A stretch of 64,000 nucleotides of DNA, taken from Artemisia argyi (taxonomy: Eukaryota > Streptophyta > Magnoliopsida > Asterales > Asteraceae). Location: positions 95,378,344 through 95,442,343 of the forward strand of contig CM060694.1 in the NCBI GenBank assembly GCA_030686995.1, given 5' to 3'. The notes under the pieces were generated by a model. The model saw only the letters and a list, made by a program, of their open reading frames with translations, was not told the origin of the DNA and did no database searches. The position numbers and the translations under genes were made by a program. The number at the start of each line of letters is the position of its first letter. The stretch's first letter is position 1. Positions 11,800 to 25,453 of the stretch are shown here, piece by piece.

Positions 11800-12590
11800 A
11801 AACCCTAGGGATATTTAAGAAAAGTTATTGATCTTATCTGTCTTGGTAGTTTGGGGTAGTAAATATGGGCATTATTTACTATATCGGTTTGATTTTGAGA
11901 AGATATTTTTAGGAATAGTGGCTTGGTCAAAAAGTAACTTTGGTTAAGACTTTTGTTATTCATATTATATGATTTATACTAATATGTGCAGGTAAATAAC
12001 CAATATTCTTGCTGAGAGTTGATCACATGGTGTGTAACTGAGACACACAACAAATGGTTATTGATTCACCATGTCTAATCCATATAAAAATCAACTAGTC
12101 CAGAGCAAACGGCTACTGGTAAAGACTTAACAAATCCATTTATAGTTGATAATTTACCAAAAACTGTATGGTTATCAACTCACCATATTCCAAGTGATGA
12201 AGAGTTGGCTAGTCCATAGCAAACGGCTCATGGTAAAGACATATCAAATCCGTTGATAGCTGATAGTTTGCTAAAAACTATGCTAAGAGTAGCTAAACTT
12301 TTACTTGATTTACTTACCACTGATCTTGAAAAATTTTAGTGAAAATTTACCACTGCTAGCTCACAGTTACCACTGCAAGTGCAATTTTTACCACTGGTGA
12401 ACTAGCCGTTGCAACTGTTGTGTCAGTAATCTTATTTTTTTACTAGCCGTTGAGAGTAACCGTGTTTTCCATATTAATAGGGTTAAATTTTTGAGAATTA
12501 TCCGCTTACATATTTTAATTTATTCTTTTCCCAAAGATAAATACTTTCTTAAGATAATTCTCATTAAGCATTCTTCTCAAACCCTAATAG
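11800..12590. promoter_or_regulatory. Intergenic region between divergent copia accessory genes
   Basis: About 800 bp separates two outward-facing TATA boxes. It holds an imperfect direct repeat of about 110 bp (near 12055-12170 and 12170-12285), each with AGCAAACGGCT and TGGTAAAGAC. It also has four TTACCACTG motifs between 12315 and 12400 and two ACTAGCCGTT motifs. No ORF was seen. Confidence 0.45.
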
Positions 12591-12669
12591 TATAAATATT
12601 TTATCTCTCCCACGGCTTGATCACCATTCACGATTACTAACACATTCATCTTTTTCTCACCAAACTATG
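12591..12669 (+). promoter_or_regulatory. TATA box, leader and start codon of copia accessory gene
   Basis: TATAAAT at 12591-12597 is followed by a CT-rich leader with no upstream ATG and an ATG at 12667. Only ten bases of coding sequence follow before element B interrupts at 12677. I infer that this ATG belongs to the accessory ORF that resumes near 20370, on position and strand only. Confidence 0.42.
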
Positions 12670-12676
12670 GCAATAC

Positions 12677-15600
12677 TGTAACACCTCCAATTCAATGATG
12701 CAACGGAATTCAAACTAGGTATTACTCGACGGCACAACAGTCATAATAATAGAAAACGATCTCTAATTGAGTCATTTTAAAGGATTTATCATTCAAATTA
12801 TATAAATATCAGAGATTACAAAATGAGGTCCCATATGGTTCCATGTTTACAAATTACATTAGATGAGTTTTCGAATGATAATAAAATTTATAGCCCTCTT
12901 GAATATACATGCCCTTCCATGCCATCCTTTATCATCATGGACCTGAAATACATGCTTAAGAGGTCAACACAAAGGTTGAGTGATATTCATAGAGTTTGTT
13001 TAATGGTTGAACACAATATGTTGGTAGTGTGAGCTATAGACTCACACCAATGGTTGGAAAACAAAACAGTTATTATTATTACACTAAGCTTATGACACTA
13101 AAACGTTAACGGGTACCAATATCAATCGGCGGAGTTATCCCGGTAGGTACTTTGCCGTCATACTTATGTTTCACATATTAATGCATTTGTTTGAACTTTG
13201 TTAATACAAATGGGATTAGTCAATCCCAATAGGCCTATTCACAATATTCGCGCTCACTATTACTAGTGATTAAATGGTTCATAATAAGGGATCTTGGATT
13301 GGCAACGATGGTACTTAGTGATAATAAAACAATCAGGCAAGCATACAATTGAAAAGCATTGTGTTCGGTTGAAAAATAATAGCATGTATTCCCCCCAAGG
13401 GTTTGTAAAACAATTAAGTAATGGAAAGTGGGGCTATGAACTCACCGTGAGTTGGATGATGTTTAATGAGAATGATGGATATGCCGTGAGAAATTCTACG
13501 AGCAACCTAGAATAATTGTTGCAACTTAGGTTTGGAATAATGTCTAAGAATATGAAGAATTTCCTATATATGTCTTGCATATTGTTCATGATGTAGTACT
13601 TAGTATATAGTGTAAGTCGTTGAATAAAAATGGTTTATGAAATATGTATAGTTTGTATATCGCTTACTACCATTCGGGCCGACATAATTCAGAGGCCATG
13701 TAGTAAACGTTCGAGGAGCCAGGACACTTTAATTCGTAAATCCACAACTCATCTCGACGGTTTACTTTAATGAAACCCTCACATGAAGCTCCCTAGTGTT
13801 GTAGTATTTGATAAAAATATATATGTTTTAGATCCAAAAAGTTACATGTCCAAATAATTGAATAAGCTTAGGAAAGTTTACTTTTAAATGAAGATTGTTA
13901 TTTCAATGAGTTTCTTAAGTATAGTATGAATATTACTTGTATAGTCTCATGGTTATTTTGATGGAGTAGATCCAAATTGGATGTTTATGTTACCATAACA
14001 CTTTCGTTCATGTTTTCGCCGTAGAAAGTCATAAAGTCTTTAGCCGTGGCTTCGGTCATTGCTACCATGGTCTTGAGACTCATCCTTGGCCTTTGTCCAT
14101 GGCTGTGGTCTTGGCTTTAAGGTCATTAGAACTCTTGGTTATAACTAACCATAACCATTATATGGTCATTTGGTCTTAAAAAGGGGCTGTTAAGAATTTG
14201 AAGAAAAATATTACTCGTAAAGCGTTTTCAGGGCTCGACCTTCTTTACTCCTGAACGAAAACGTCATTCCGGACAACTTTCGTGTTTTAACTTTTTGATG
14301 AATCAGACCAGAAGGGCCACTTTCAAGATGGTCAGATTGTTAACAAGTTGTTTTAGGCAGTTTCGGCGTTTTGGTTTCGCTAACTTCTTTTGGCCATAAC
14401 TTTTGACTCGTGTACTCGTTTTAGGTGGTTCAAATTGCCATGTTTTCCTTTTTAAGTTCTCTATAACAGTAGGTAAGTGTTTCATATCGTGGTTACACTA
14501 TTTTGGTCATGGTTCTCAATATAAGTCACTAGTTTCCTTGATTACTTAACATAGGTTATTATATAGTATCCATAACTTGTTTTAATAGTTTTTATACATC
14601 ATGAACATAACACAAAGACCATATATAGAATGAATGAAACATAATAAGCATGAAAATGATATTGAGCAAGAAAGTGTAATAGGGCTTCTTACAACTTTTG
14701 GCTTTCTAAAGAAAGGAAGTCAAGTATGAAACTAGGACACTAAACCTATGCTTGCAAACCCTTCACCACAACTCTTGTAAACCCTTGCTAATCTTTACAT
14801 AACACTTGTGAATACCATTTAACCTCAGCCCCTAACATCTTGTGTAGCTCCTAATTCAACCATAGAATCACCAAACAAACTCTTGATTCATGTAGAGAAT
14901 AGCTAGGCCTTCAACTTTGGTATGTAACTTATAACTTGGAAATCAAAGGATCAAGGTTTATGGATTATGTGTGTGTCGTTTGGAATGAAGAGAAAGGAAG
15001 GTATGAGCTTGCTTTTATAGCATGAAGAGGAGGTGCAAGGAAGGTGCCTAGGAAGGTTCATTGAGGAGGTTAGTTTTTAGGATAATTTCCAAGACTTTGT
15101 GGCAAAGTTTACTTAATATACATGTATCCTAAAGTCCAAGGCTTATCACCAAGCCACCAAGGCTTGGTGAATCATCATATACACGTTCATATGATGGGAG
15201 GAGTGACTAGATGGATAAACTTGGTATTATCTAGCTTACGGAGTGAGTTTTGGTCCCGGTAATCGCTAACGGTAAGTCGTTATGTCATGAAACTTAAAAT
15301 CGGGTATCCTAAAAATATGAAACTAATAAAAATGTTAGAATTTATTAATATAACCTATCTTAGCATATTTAATAAGTGATAAGTTCTATCGGGTTGCTTA
15401 AACGCTGTTAAAACTAGAAACGCGGGTCTAAAATGCGTAATTCGCGTAAAACGCTGAACTGGAAAACGTAAAATTCCAAAACATTTGGAATTGTCGTAAA
15501 ATGAGAGAAATTCATATTTATATTGTTTATAATGTTTTATAGACATATCGAGATGCTGGAATGACGTTTAAACCTAAAGGTAAATCTCGGACACGGTTTC

Positions 15601-15775
15601 GTGATTTTTGCAGAAATGATCCGACGAGTGTCAAACTCTTGGATTATCATTAAAATAGTTTAACTTATGAGAATATGAAATAAAAATTTCGGGAGTGAAT
15701 AGTGAAAGTGAATAGTAAAAAGTGAATAGTAAAAATTCAGGATTAGAAATTAACCTGAAAATGCGAATTGTTACA
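12677..15775 (-). repeat. Element B, left LTR (3099 bp)
   Basis: The LTR begins TGTAACACCTCC and ends GCGAATTGTTACA. The left flank AATAC (12672-12676) would be the target duplication, but the right copy has been lost. Much of its length aligns with the A LTR (for example the block around 13690-13760), so A and B are sister families. A minus-strand TATA motif CTATAAAAGC is at 15011-15020 and TGAATAGT octamers at 15696, 15709 and 15723. ORFs inside are short and unrecognised. Confidence 0.9.
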
Positions 15776-17684
15776 GTCTCTACCCCTTAAGGGGAATTCC
15801 ATCCCGGAATTCAGTGTATGTTATCTAATGTTGAAGTGTTTAGGAGAGAGTGTGGGTATATGCTGCGAATTCTAATATCCGCTTTTCTAAATTTCTAGTC
15901 ATAAAATGTGTTATGTACCATTCTAAGTTTTTGGTGGAGACTTAAGTTGGTAATCTAAAGATTTTGTCAGAATTTTATAGAGTCCAATATATCTTAAGTT
16001 TGGCTTTTCCTGTTTCTCAAAATGAATAATAACGTATGGTATCGAGGCTATCAACATAACCTTAATTCCTAACATGGAGTTTTTGAAAGTTAGCGCCTTA
16101 CATCTTTGTAACTTTTGGGATGATTGTGTGTGGCATGCAGTTTGCAATATTGTGATAACTATTGTTGTAGGGAGGTTTAGCTAGAGGGAAGTGGTTATCC
16201 AAACCATTTCCAAAATTGATTATGTCTTAGGTAGTTTTGGGATGAAGGCAATATCGTATAATGTCTATGACAACTAGTGTTTGAAAGAAACTTGGTACTG
16301 TGAAGTTTTACATACTGACTTATAATGGGTTTTCAGGTAATGATGTGATATATGAACGATCAGAAGAGTGTAGTCTATGCTTACGACTAATATTGGTAGA
16401 AATGTCAAGTTTGCTTTAAAATTTTAAGAGATTTTAAAGGTTTATGACGGAATGGTATCCTTAGGACCTAAACAGGATAGTACTTCTACAGGATGAAGAG
16501 AAAAATTGATAACTATCCCAAGATAGTAGTTCGGATTATCTTATAAATGAAAACTTTCAAGAATGAAAATAGATAGTACAAATAAGGTGTTAAGATCTTG
16601 CTGAGTGGTAGCACTATCGTGTCTCTAGATCGTTTTAAAGTATTATGGTGGTTTATTGAGTTCAAGTAGGAAATTAATCTGAACATAACCCTAGTACAAC
16701 TATTCTCAGTATTTGAAAATTTTAAGTTGAATATAGTTAGTCAGACTATATTCCACTGTCCCTAGGTTAAATATAGGTGACTAGTCTATATTTAGCCAAG
16801 GTTCGATAAAATTTTCAAATACCTAAATTAGGTATACTTGTGATATGTCCGTTGCTTTTGAGAAACTGTCCACTAAACAAAGGCGATGTCAAACTATTCA
16901 GTTGAAAGTCCATACTTGGCTAGGATCACAAACTTTTAACAATGAAGGTTTCAAAAGAAAATTTTGATGAATGTAGAGAAAGTTGCTGAACTTTGATGAA
17001 CGTAGAGAAACTTCAGCTTTTGTAGATGATGGATTAGTTTATCCTTTAGAAATCTCATATTTCTATTTGGAAATCGATAAATTGTGATGGGTTTTTGATA
17101 TCATATGAATTAATATTGATGAGGTGGTGGAATAATTCCAGAGACCATTGCACAAATCACAATGTCTCGGAAGTAGATTAGACCATTGTGCAATTCACAA
17201 TGTCTGGGAAGTAGATTAGACCATTGTGTGACTCAAAACATTTGAGAAATGATTAAGACCATTGTATCATACAATGTCTAGGAAATAGGAAACACCATTG
17301 CAATTAGTTACAATGTCTTGGACATAAAATGTTGGAGTAGGAACATGATTGGGAGAATGTGGTTGTGCTGAAATGCCCTAGAATAGGCATACGCAGATAT
17401 GTTTAGATAAAATGATTGAAAATAACTCGAATGTATATATCAATATACTAGTATTTTTGTGTAGCATAATATGCTTACGGGGGAATGCTCAATTATGCTA
17501 AGGGTACAGATATCCATATGCTAACATGTTTGTGTAGTATAAAATGCTTAATAAGTCCATAATCGTCTGGAGGATGGAAGACACGGATAGCGAAAGGCTA
17601 TAAAATGTTTTTGCTTGTAAGTGTGGTTATAGTTTAGGTCTCAGTTAGACCCGTTTCTCTATAACCATGGCTCTGGTACCAATC
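15776..17684 (-). mobile_element. Element B internal region (1.9 kb, non-coding)
   Basis: The left edge carries, on the minus strand, the polypurine tract AAGGGGTAGAGA directly before the LTR, plus a palindrome (15794-15812) encoding the EFRD-type pol tail. The right edge carries TGGTACCAGAGCC on the minus strand, 12 of 13 bases matching the initiator-tRNA-Met primer site. Between them no ORF exceeds 74 aa and no gag or pol domain is recognisable, so B depends on proteins from another element. It contains a 16-bp inverted repeat (16709/16807) and five tandem 38-bp units (from 17143). Confidence 0.85.
17143..17330. repeat. Five tandem copies of a 38-bp unit, each with an inverted repeat
   Basis: Units begin at about 17143, 17181, 17219, 17257 and 17294. 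Most read ACCATTGT...ACAATGTCT, so most units can fold into a small hairpin. Copies have diverged by substitutions but the spacing is kept. Confidence 0.8.
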
Positions 17685-20339
17685 TGTAACACCCCCAATT
17701 CAATGATGCAGCGGAATTCAAACTGGGTGTTACTCGACGGCACAATAGTTATAATAATAGAAAACGATCTCTAATTGAGTCGTTTTAAAGGATTTATCAT
17801 TCAAATTATATAAATATCAGATATTACAAAATGAGGTCCCAAATGGTTCCATGCTTACAAATTACATTAGATGAGTTTTCGAATGATAATAAAATTTATA
17901 GCCCTCTTGAATATCCGTGCCCTTCCGTGCCATCCTTGATCATCATGGACCTAAAATACATGCTTAAGAGGTCAACACAAAGGTTGAGTGATATTCATAG
18001 AGTTTGTTTAATGGTTGAACACAATATGTTGGTAGTGTGAGCTATAGACTCACACCAATGGTTGGAAAACAAAACAGTTATTATTATTACACTAAGCTTA
18101 TGACACCAAAACGTTAACGGGTACCAATATCAATCGGCGGAGTTATCCCGGTAGGTACTTTGCCGTCATACCTATGTTTTAAATATTAATGCATTTGTTT
18201 GAACTTAGTCAATACAAATGGGATTCATCAATCCCAATAGGCCTATTCACAATATTCGCGCTCACTATTACTAGTGATTAAATGGTTCATAATAAGGGAT
18301 CTTGGATTGGCAAGGATGGTACTTAGTGATAATAAAATAATCAGGAAAGCATACAATTGAAAAGCGTTGTGTTCGGTTGAAAAATAATAGCATGTATTCC
18401 CCCAAGGGTTTGTAAAACAACTAATTAATGGAAAGTGGGGCTATGAACTCACCGTGAGTTGGATGATGTTTAATGAGAATGATGGATATGCCTTGAGAAC
18501 TTCTACGAGCAACCTAGAATAATTGTTGCAACTTAGGTTTGGAATAATGTCTAAGAATATGAAGAATTTCCTATATATGTCTTGCATATTGTTCATGATG
18601 TAGTACTTAGTATATAGTGTAAGTCGTTGAATAAAAATGGTTTATGAAACATGTATAGTTTGTATATCGCTTACTACCGTTCAGGCCGACATAATTCAGA
18701 GGCCATGTAGTAAACGTTTGAGGAGCCAGGACACTTTAATTCGTAAATCCACAACTCATCTCGACGGTTTACTTTAATGAACCCCTCACATGAAGCTCCC
18801 TAGTGTTGTAGTATTTGATAAAAATATATAAGTTTTTGATCCGAAAAGTTACATGTCCAAATAATTGAATAAACTTAGGAAAGTTTACTTTTAAATGAAG
18901 ATTGTTATTTCAATGAGTTTCTTAAGTCTAGTATGAATATTACTTGTATAGTCTCATGGTTATTGTGATGGAGTAGATCCAAATTGGATGTTTATGTTAC
19001 CATAACACTTTAGTTCATGTTTTCGCCTTTGAAAGTCATAAGGTCTTTAGTCGTGGCCTTGCCATGGCTTTGGTCATTGCTACCACGGTCTTGAGACTCA
19101 TCCTTGGCCTTAGCCATGGTTGTGGTCTTGGCAGTAAGGTCATTAGACCTCTTGGTTATAACTAACCATAACCATTATATGGTCATTTGGTCTTAAAAAG
19201 GGGCTGTTAAGAATTTGAAGAAAAATATCACTCGTAAAGCATTTTTCGGGATCGAGCTTCTTTATTCCTGAATGAAAACGTAGTTCCGGACAACTTTTGT
19301 GTTTTAACTTTTTGATGAATCGGACCAGAAGGGCCACTTTCAAAATGGTCTGACTGTTAACAGGTTGTTTTAGGCAGTTTCGGCGTTTTGGTTTCGCTAA
19401 CTTCTTTTGGCCATAAATTTTGACTCGTGTACTCGTTTTAGGTGGTTCAAATTTCCATGTTTTCCTTTTTAAGTCCTCTATAACAGTAGGTAAGTGTTTC
19501 ATATCATGGTTACTCTATTTTCATCGTGGTTCTCAATATAAGTCACTAGTTTCCTTGATTACTTAACATAGGTTAACATATAGTATCCGTAACTTGTTTT
19601 AATAGTTTTTATACATCATGAACATAACAAAAAGACCATATATAGAATGAATGAAACATAATAAGCATGAAAATGATATTGAGCAAGAAAGTGTATTAGG
19701 GTTTCTTACAACTTTTGGCTTTCTAAAGAATGGAAGTCAAGTATGAAACTAGGACACTAAACTTATGCTTGCAAACCCTTCACCACAACTCTTGTAAACC
19801 CTTGATAATCTTTACATAACCCTTGTGAATACCATTTAACCTCAGCCCCTAACATCTTGTGTAGCTCCTAATTCAACCATGAAATCACCAAACAAACTCT
19901 TCATTCATGTAAAGAATAGCTAGGCCTTCAACTTTGGTATGTAACTTATAACTTGGAAATCAAAGGATCAAGGTTTATGGATTATGTGTGTGTCGTTTGG
20001 AATGAAGAGAAAGGAAGGGATGAGCTTGCTTTTATAGCATGAAGAGGAGGTGCAAGGAAGGTGCCTAGCAAGGTTCATTGAGGAGGTTAGTTTTTAGGAT
20101 ATTTTCCAAGACTTTGTGGCAAAGTTTACTTAATATACACGTATCCTAAAGTCCAAGGCTTATCACCAAGCCACCAAGGCTTGGTGAATCATCATATACA
20201 CGTTCATATGATGAGAGGAGTGACTAGATGGATAAACTTGGTATTATCTAGCTTACGGAGTGAGTTTTGGTCCCGGTAATCGCTAACGGTAAGTCGTTAA
20301 GTCATGAAACTTAAAATCGAGTATCCTAAAAATATGAAA
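17685..20339 (-). repeat. Element B, right LTR, truncated
   Basis: This is a close copy of 12677-15320, starting TGTAACACCCCC. It stops after AATATGAAA at about 20339, so the last 450 bp or so (U3 end with the octamers) are missing. The TATA motif is kept at 20028-20037. The break is joined to copia sequence through a patch of locally copied bases (20337-20391). Confidence 0.88.
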
Positions 20340-22472
20340 ACTTCTTATGAACAATTCTTTTACATTCAGACAAGGTTACTTTCAGACAAGGATGTTTTTA
20401 TCCCCATTGGAGGTTTTTAATTCATACTCTTTTACATTACCTAAGTCCTAAGAAAACTTCTTATGAACAATTCAGTTCAACCATGGCTTATCCTTTGGTT
20501 TGCTTAGCCACAGATAGGACTTTCAATTTTTCAAAGTTTATTTTTAATAGTATGAAAGGCAATGTAAAGAGTTCATATAAATTTTTGATGTATCCAAGGT
20601 TTGTGCAAGTAGTGCTAAATGAATTTCCACTGCAAACCCACAAAAGAGTTTATAAAACCCCCTGTCTTGAGCCTAAAGTTTTTCAAAATATGAATATGGC
20701 TTCAGAAGGATGGAATGGGGAAGTTAAACCACTTTTCCTGAAATGCTTTCAAAGATTTCACAGGTATAGGGTGAAGATGCAACAATTCCAGTTGTATCCC
20801 AACACACACCCACTATTGTTGTTCCACCTATCCAACACACCCCTGTAGTTACTCACACTTATGATAGGAGGCAAAAATAACCACCTCCTTCCATCATAAC
20901 ATTGCCTGATTCTGAGCCTTTTGGTTTAGGAACAAGCAGTGGTGGTTCTAGGCTTCAATCTAGTCCAACTAGAGAAGAGTCTGAACCATTGCCCTATGAT
21001 TCACCTCTCCCAACAGGTCACACAGTTGGAAGTGTTGAGGGTAGTGTGCAAACTAATGAATTGATGGACTTTGTACCAAATTAGTCAAACAGGTTCAAGC
21101 TCTGGAGAAAGATCTGGCACAGACAAAGCAACAACATGCCACAGAGCTTGCTCAATTGAAAGAAGAGCTTAAGAATTTGCAGGAAGAAGTCAAAGGGTTA
21201 AAGAAGCAAAGATCTGCCAAAATTGTGCTTTCATCTCCATCCTCACCTCAAGATGTTGCTTCAGAAGGTTTTAGTGAAGATTTTGTAAATTCTTCCAAAC
21301 AGGGGAGGAAGACAGATGCTGAAACTAAGGGGAGGAAAATTGATTTTGGAGATGATTATGACTTTGATGTTGACTTTGATTATGGCACTTCTGATTTGAA
21401 GATTGATGAATTAGTTGGAGTTCCTCAAAAGCTTTCCACTGATGAGTTTATGGTTCCCACTGCTGGTCAAAATTTTACCACCGCAGAGGAAGAAGCTGAA
21501 AGAATTAGAGCAGAGAAAGGTAAAGCAGTCATGACTAGTAAAGAAACTGTGCAACCAAGGAAAATTTCTAGAGGGGAACAAGCTCAGATAGATTATGATG
21601 CTGAAGTTGCAAGGAAATTAGTGGAAGATGAAACTGCAAAGAATAAAAGGCAAGATGAGAAAGAAATTGCAAGTTTCATGGAGGCAAAAAGGTTGGATAA
21701 ATTGGAAACCACTGCAACCATTGCACCTAATCCAATATCCACTGTTCCACCTACAGTTCTCAAGGAAAAAGCTCCAATGTACACATATGTGCCAACTGAA
21801 GATGAGATTGAATACATGATTGCCAATGATTCAGTGGTCAAGAAGAAGGCAATTGAGCTTGTTGCTGATAAGACTTTGACAGAAGAACAAAGATCAGCTC
21901 AATTAGCTGATTTTATCCAAATGAAGAATCAACAAGCACTTGATGAAGTAATTGGAAAAGTCAGTAAAGGTCAAAAGAAATCAAGACAACCAACCAAGGC
22001 ACAAGTTATTGCAGAGATGAAGACTTATTGCTGCCATGTTGGAAATTGGAAAATGTCTCAATTCAAAGGAATGTCTCATGATAGGATTGAAGGGATCTTC
22101 TATAGGCTTAAAAGACAAGATAGTGATTTTATTCCAATTGATTTTGAAGAAGAAGTAAGAAGATTTCCTAAGTCTAAAAGGAAAGCTACAGCTTCTGAAC
22201 AGAAAATCACTAAGAAGACAAGATTTGCTCAAGAAGAAGAATCTCAATCTGAGAAACTTACAGAAGATCAGCTGACTACTATGATAGTAATAGAAGAAGA
22301 AGATTTCTATCCAGATCCTCTACAAGTTAGATATCCAATTATTGATTGGGAAATTTACACAGCAAAGAATTTTGCTCCAACATGGAAGATAACAAGATTG
22401 GGAGGTGAAACTTCATCTTTCATCCAGTTTGAAGATCTTATTAAAGCTTGTGATAGAAGTGATCTTGATATG
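20340..22472 (+). pseudogene. Copia post-pol accessory ORF, first part (broken)
   Basis: This is the long accessory reading frame carried after pol by a group of Asteraceae copia elements; its function is unknown. A frame open from about 20370 to 20848 contains FNFSKFIFNSM and FLMYPRFVQVVLNE, hallmark segments of these proteins. Frameshifts near 20850-20900 and 21085-21155 follow. The last frame, 21156-22472, is a charged Lys/Glu-rich, probably coiled-coil region ending in VRYPIIDWEIYT. The start codon is probably at 12667; about 60 residues were lost with element B's deletion. It is cut at 22472 by element A and resumes at 32335. Confidence 0.8.
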
Positions 22473-25453
22473 TGTAACACCCCCAAAATACCGCAGCGGA
22501 AGACTGTGTCATAGGGGTGCTACTTCATAATACAAAGTACAAGTTATAGAAAACGAACTCTAAATGAGACGTTTTGAAAAGTTACCATTCGATTAATGAA
22601 TTCAAAGTTACAAACATGAGATTCCAAAGTAAGATACATAAATGTATACAAAATGTTTTGAATGGTAAATGATAAAAGCGTAAGTCTTCAGAATATGCAG
22701 CTTGACTCTAAGTTCCACGCACTAGCTATCGTCTTACTAACCTGAGATAAACATGCTAAAGTGTCAACACAATGGTTGGTGAGTTCATAGAGTTTGTCTT
22801 AAAACAGTTGAAAAGCCTTAAAAGAATATTCGCACAGCAAAGGCATCGTGAATCCACTCAGTTGCAGGTCCCGCCATAAGAGACTTGCAACCTGTGTGTT
22901 CACAACCCACTGCTAATATATAGTTTCTCAGGATTATATTCACCCATGGTCACGTCATTTTGGACCCATAGGCGGGGAACCACCATCCCAAATAGTATAT
23001 GTCACCCAACGTCTCGAATCTTGGACTTGGGTGGGGGGTGTAGGCCCATACTAGTACTATTAATACCTCTCCTTTGACAGCATAGAGTATTGTGTATGTA
23101 TGTAAATACAAATCTTGTATTTAAATTAAGCAAGTATAGTGTAACAAGTATGTATAACGCAATCAAGTATAATTATCATGTATAACGCATTCAAGTATAA
23201 TGCCAATCAAGTATAACACAATCAAGTATAAATGTTTTGAGTATTTGTACAAGTAAGCATGTAGTTGAGCATGTATCACCCCCAAGAGTTAAAACAAGTA
23301 TGAAAAGAGTAGGGGCTATGACTCACCTTAAGTCTATGTAATGAGAAATGAAAGTGGTAGTCGAATCGCGAAAGTCTCTAAGAGCAGCCTATAATAGAAC
23401 GTTGCGACTTAGGTTTGGAGTAACGTCTAAGAATACGAAGAATTGCCAATATATGTCTTGCATAATGTTCATGATGTAGTACTTAGTATATAGTGTAAGT
23501 CTTTAAGTATAAATGGTCTATGAAACATGTATAGGTTGTATATCTCTTACTACCGTTCGGGCCGACATAATTCAGAAGTCATGGAGTAAACGTTCGAGGA
23601 GCCAGGACACTTTAATTCGTAAATCCACAACTCATCTCGACGGCTTACTTAACGAACTCCTCACATGAGGCTCCCTACTATTGTAGTATTTGATAACATA
23701 TATATATAAGCTTTTTGATCTTTAAAAGTTATATGGTCTTTAGCCGTGGCTTTGCCGTGACCTTGGTCATTGTTACCATGGTTTTGAGACTCAACCTTGG
23801 CTTTAGCCATGGTTGTGGTCTTGGCTTTAGGTCATTAGACCTCTTGGTCTCATCTAATTATAATCATTATATAGTAACTTTGGTCTAAAAATGGGCTGTT
23901 AAGAATTTGAAGAAATTATCACTCGGAAAGCCTTTTCAGGGCTCGAGCTTCTTTGTCCCTGAATGAAAACGTCGTTCCGGACAACTTTCGTGTTTTAACT
24001 TTTTGATGAATCGGACCAGAAGTGGGACTTTCAAAATCAAAATTTGATCAGAATGCTATTTAGGCAGTCTTGCCGTTTTGGTTTCGCTAACTTTAAATGG
24101 TCATAACTTTTGACTCGGGTACTCGTTTTGGGTGATTCAAATTGCTATGTTTTCCTTGTTAAGTCCTCTTTAACAGTAAGTAAGTTTCAAATATCAAAGT
24201 TATATTATTGTGGTCGTGGTTTTCCATAAAAATCACTAGTTTGCTTGTTTGCTTGTCATAAGTTAACATATGTATACCAATACTCGTTTTATCCATTTTT
24301 AAACATCATGAACACAATAACAAGAAAATATATAGCATGAAAAGAACACAAAGAGTATGAAAATGATATTAAGCAAGAAAGTGTATAAGGGTTTCTTACA
24401 ACTTTTGGCTTTCACTTAAGAAAGGAAGTCAAGTATAGAACTAGGACACTAAACCTAATCTTGTAAACCCTTCACCATAACTCTTGTAACCCTTGCTAGC
24501 CTTGATCTAACCCTTGTGAAAACCATTTAACTTCAGCCCTAGTAACCTTGTGTAGCTCCTAATTCAACCATGGAATCACCAAACAAACTTAAGAACTAGG
24601 TAGAGAATACTAAGACCTTGAACTTTGTAGTGTAACTTGTATATTGAAGATCAAAGGATCATGGTGCTAGGTATTGATGTTGTGGCGTTTTTGGTGATGA
24701 AGAAAGGAAGAGATTTGCTTGCTATTTATACTATGAATGAGGAGGTTAGGAAGCTTACTAGGAAATTACAATAACTTGGTGACAAAGTTGTAATTAAGTA
24801 ATGATCTAAAGAATCAATGGTCAAGATTTAACCACAAGTGTGAATGCCCCCCCTAGTGGCGGTTCATGAACTTGGAGAACAAGGTGTGGACTTTTGATGG
24901 TATTATCCTAAGTATGTAGCTAGTTTTGACTCCGTAAGTTGCTAACCGTAAGTTGTTAAGTCACGAAACGTAAAACCGGGTATCCTAAAAATATGAAACT
25001 TATAAATATGGTAGAACTTATCAATATACTCCATAATAAAATATAAAATGAGTGGTAGGTTCTATCGGGTGCTAAAACCCTGCTAAAAACTGGAAACACA
25101 GGTCTAAAACGCGTAATTCGCGTAAAACGCTGAACTGAAAAACGTAAAATTCCAAAACTTTTGGAATTGTCATAAAATGATAGAAAATCATATTTCTATT
25201 GTTTATAATGTTTTATGGATATATCGGGATGCTGGAAAGACGTTTAAACCTAAAAGTAAATCTCGGACACGGCTTTGTGATTTTTGCAGAAATGATCCGA
25301 CGAGCGTCAAACTCTCGGATTATCGTTAAAATAGTTTAACTTACGAGAATATGAAATAAAAATTTCTGAGATGAATAGTGAAAAGTGAATAGTAAAAAGT
25401 GAATAGTGAAATTTTCGGGAATAAAAGTTAACCTGAAATTGCGAATTGTTACA
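22473..25453 (-). repeat. Element A, left LTR (2981 bp)
   Basis: Begins TGTAACACCCCC and ends GCGAATTGTTACA. The preceding five bases ATATG (22468-22472) are repeated after the element at 32330-32334, a target duplication. It looks nearly identical to the right LTR once the solo LTR is discounted. A minus-strand TATA motif is at 24721-24731 and octamers TGAATAGT at 25372, 25386 and 25400. Confidence 0.95.

Noticed and set aside
12823..13032. Identical-looking 69-aa ORFs at 12823 and 17831
   Set aside because: They are the same place in the two LTRs of element B, so conservation reflects LTR identity, not selection.
17131..17330. Evenly spaced repeats resembling a CRISPR array
   Set aside because: The 38-bp units are directly adjacent without unique spacers and lie in a plant retrotransposon.
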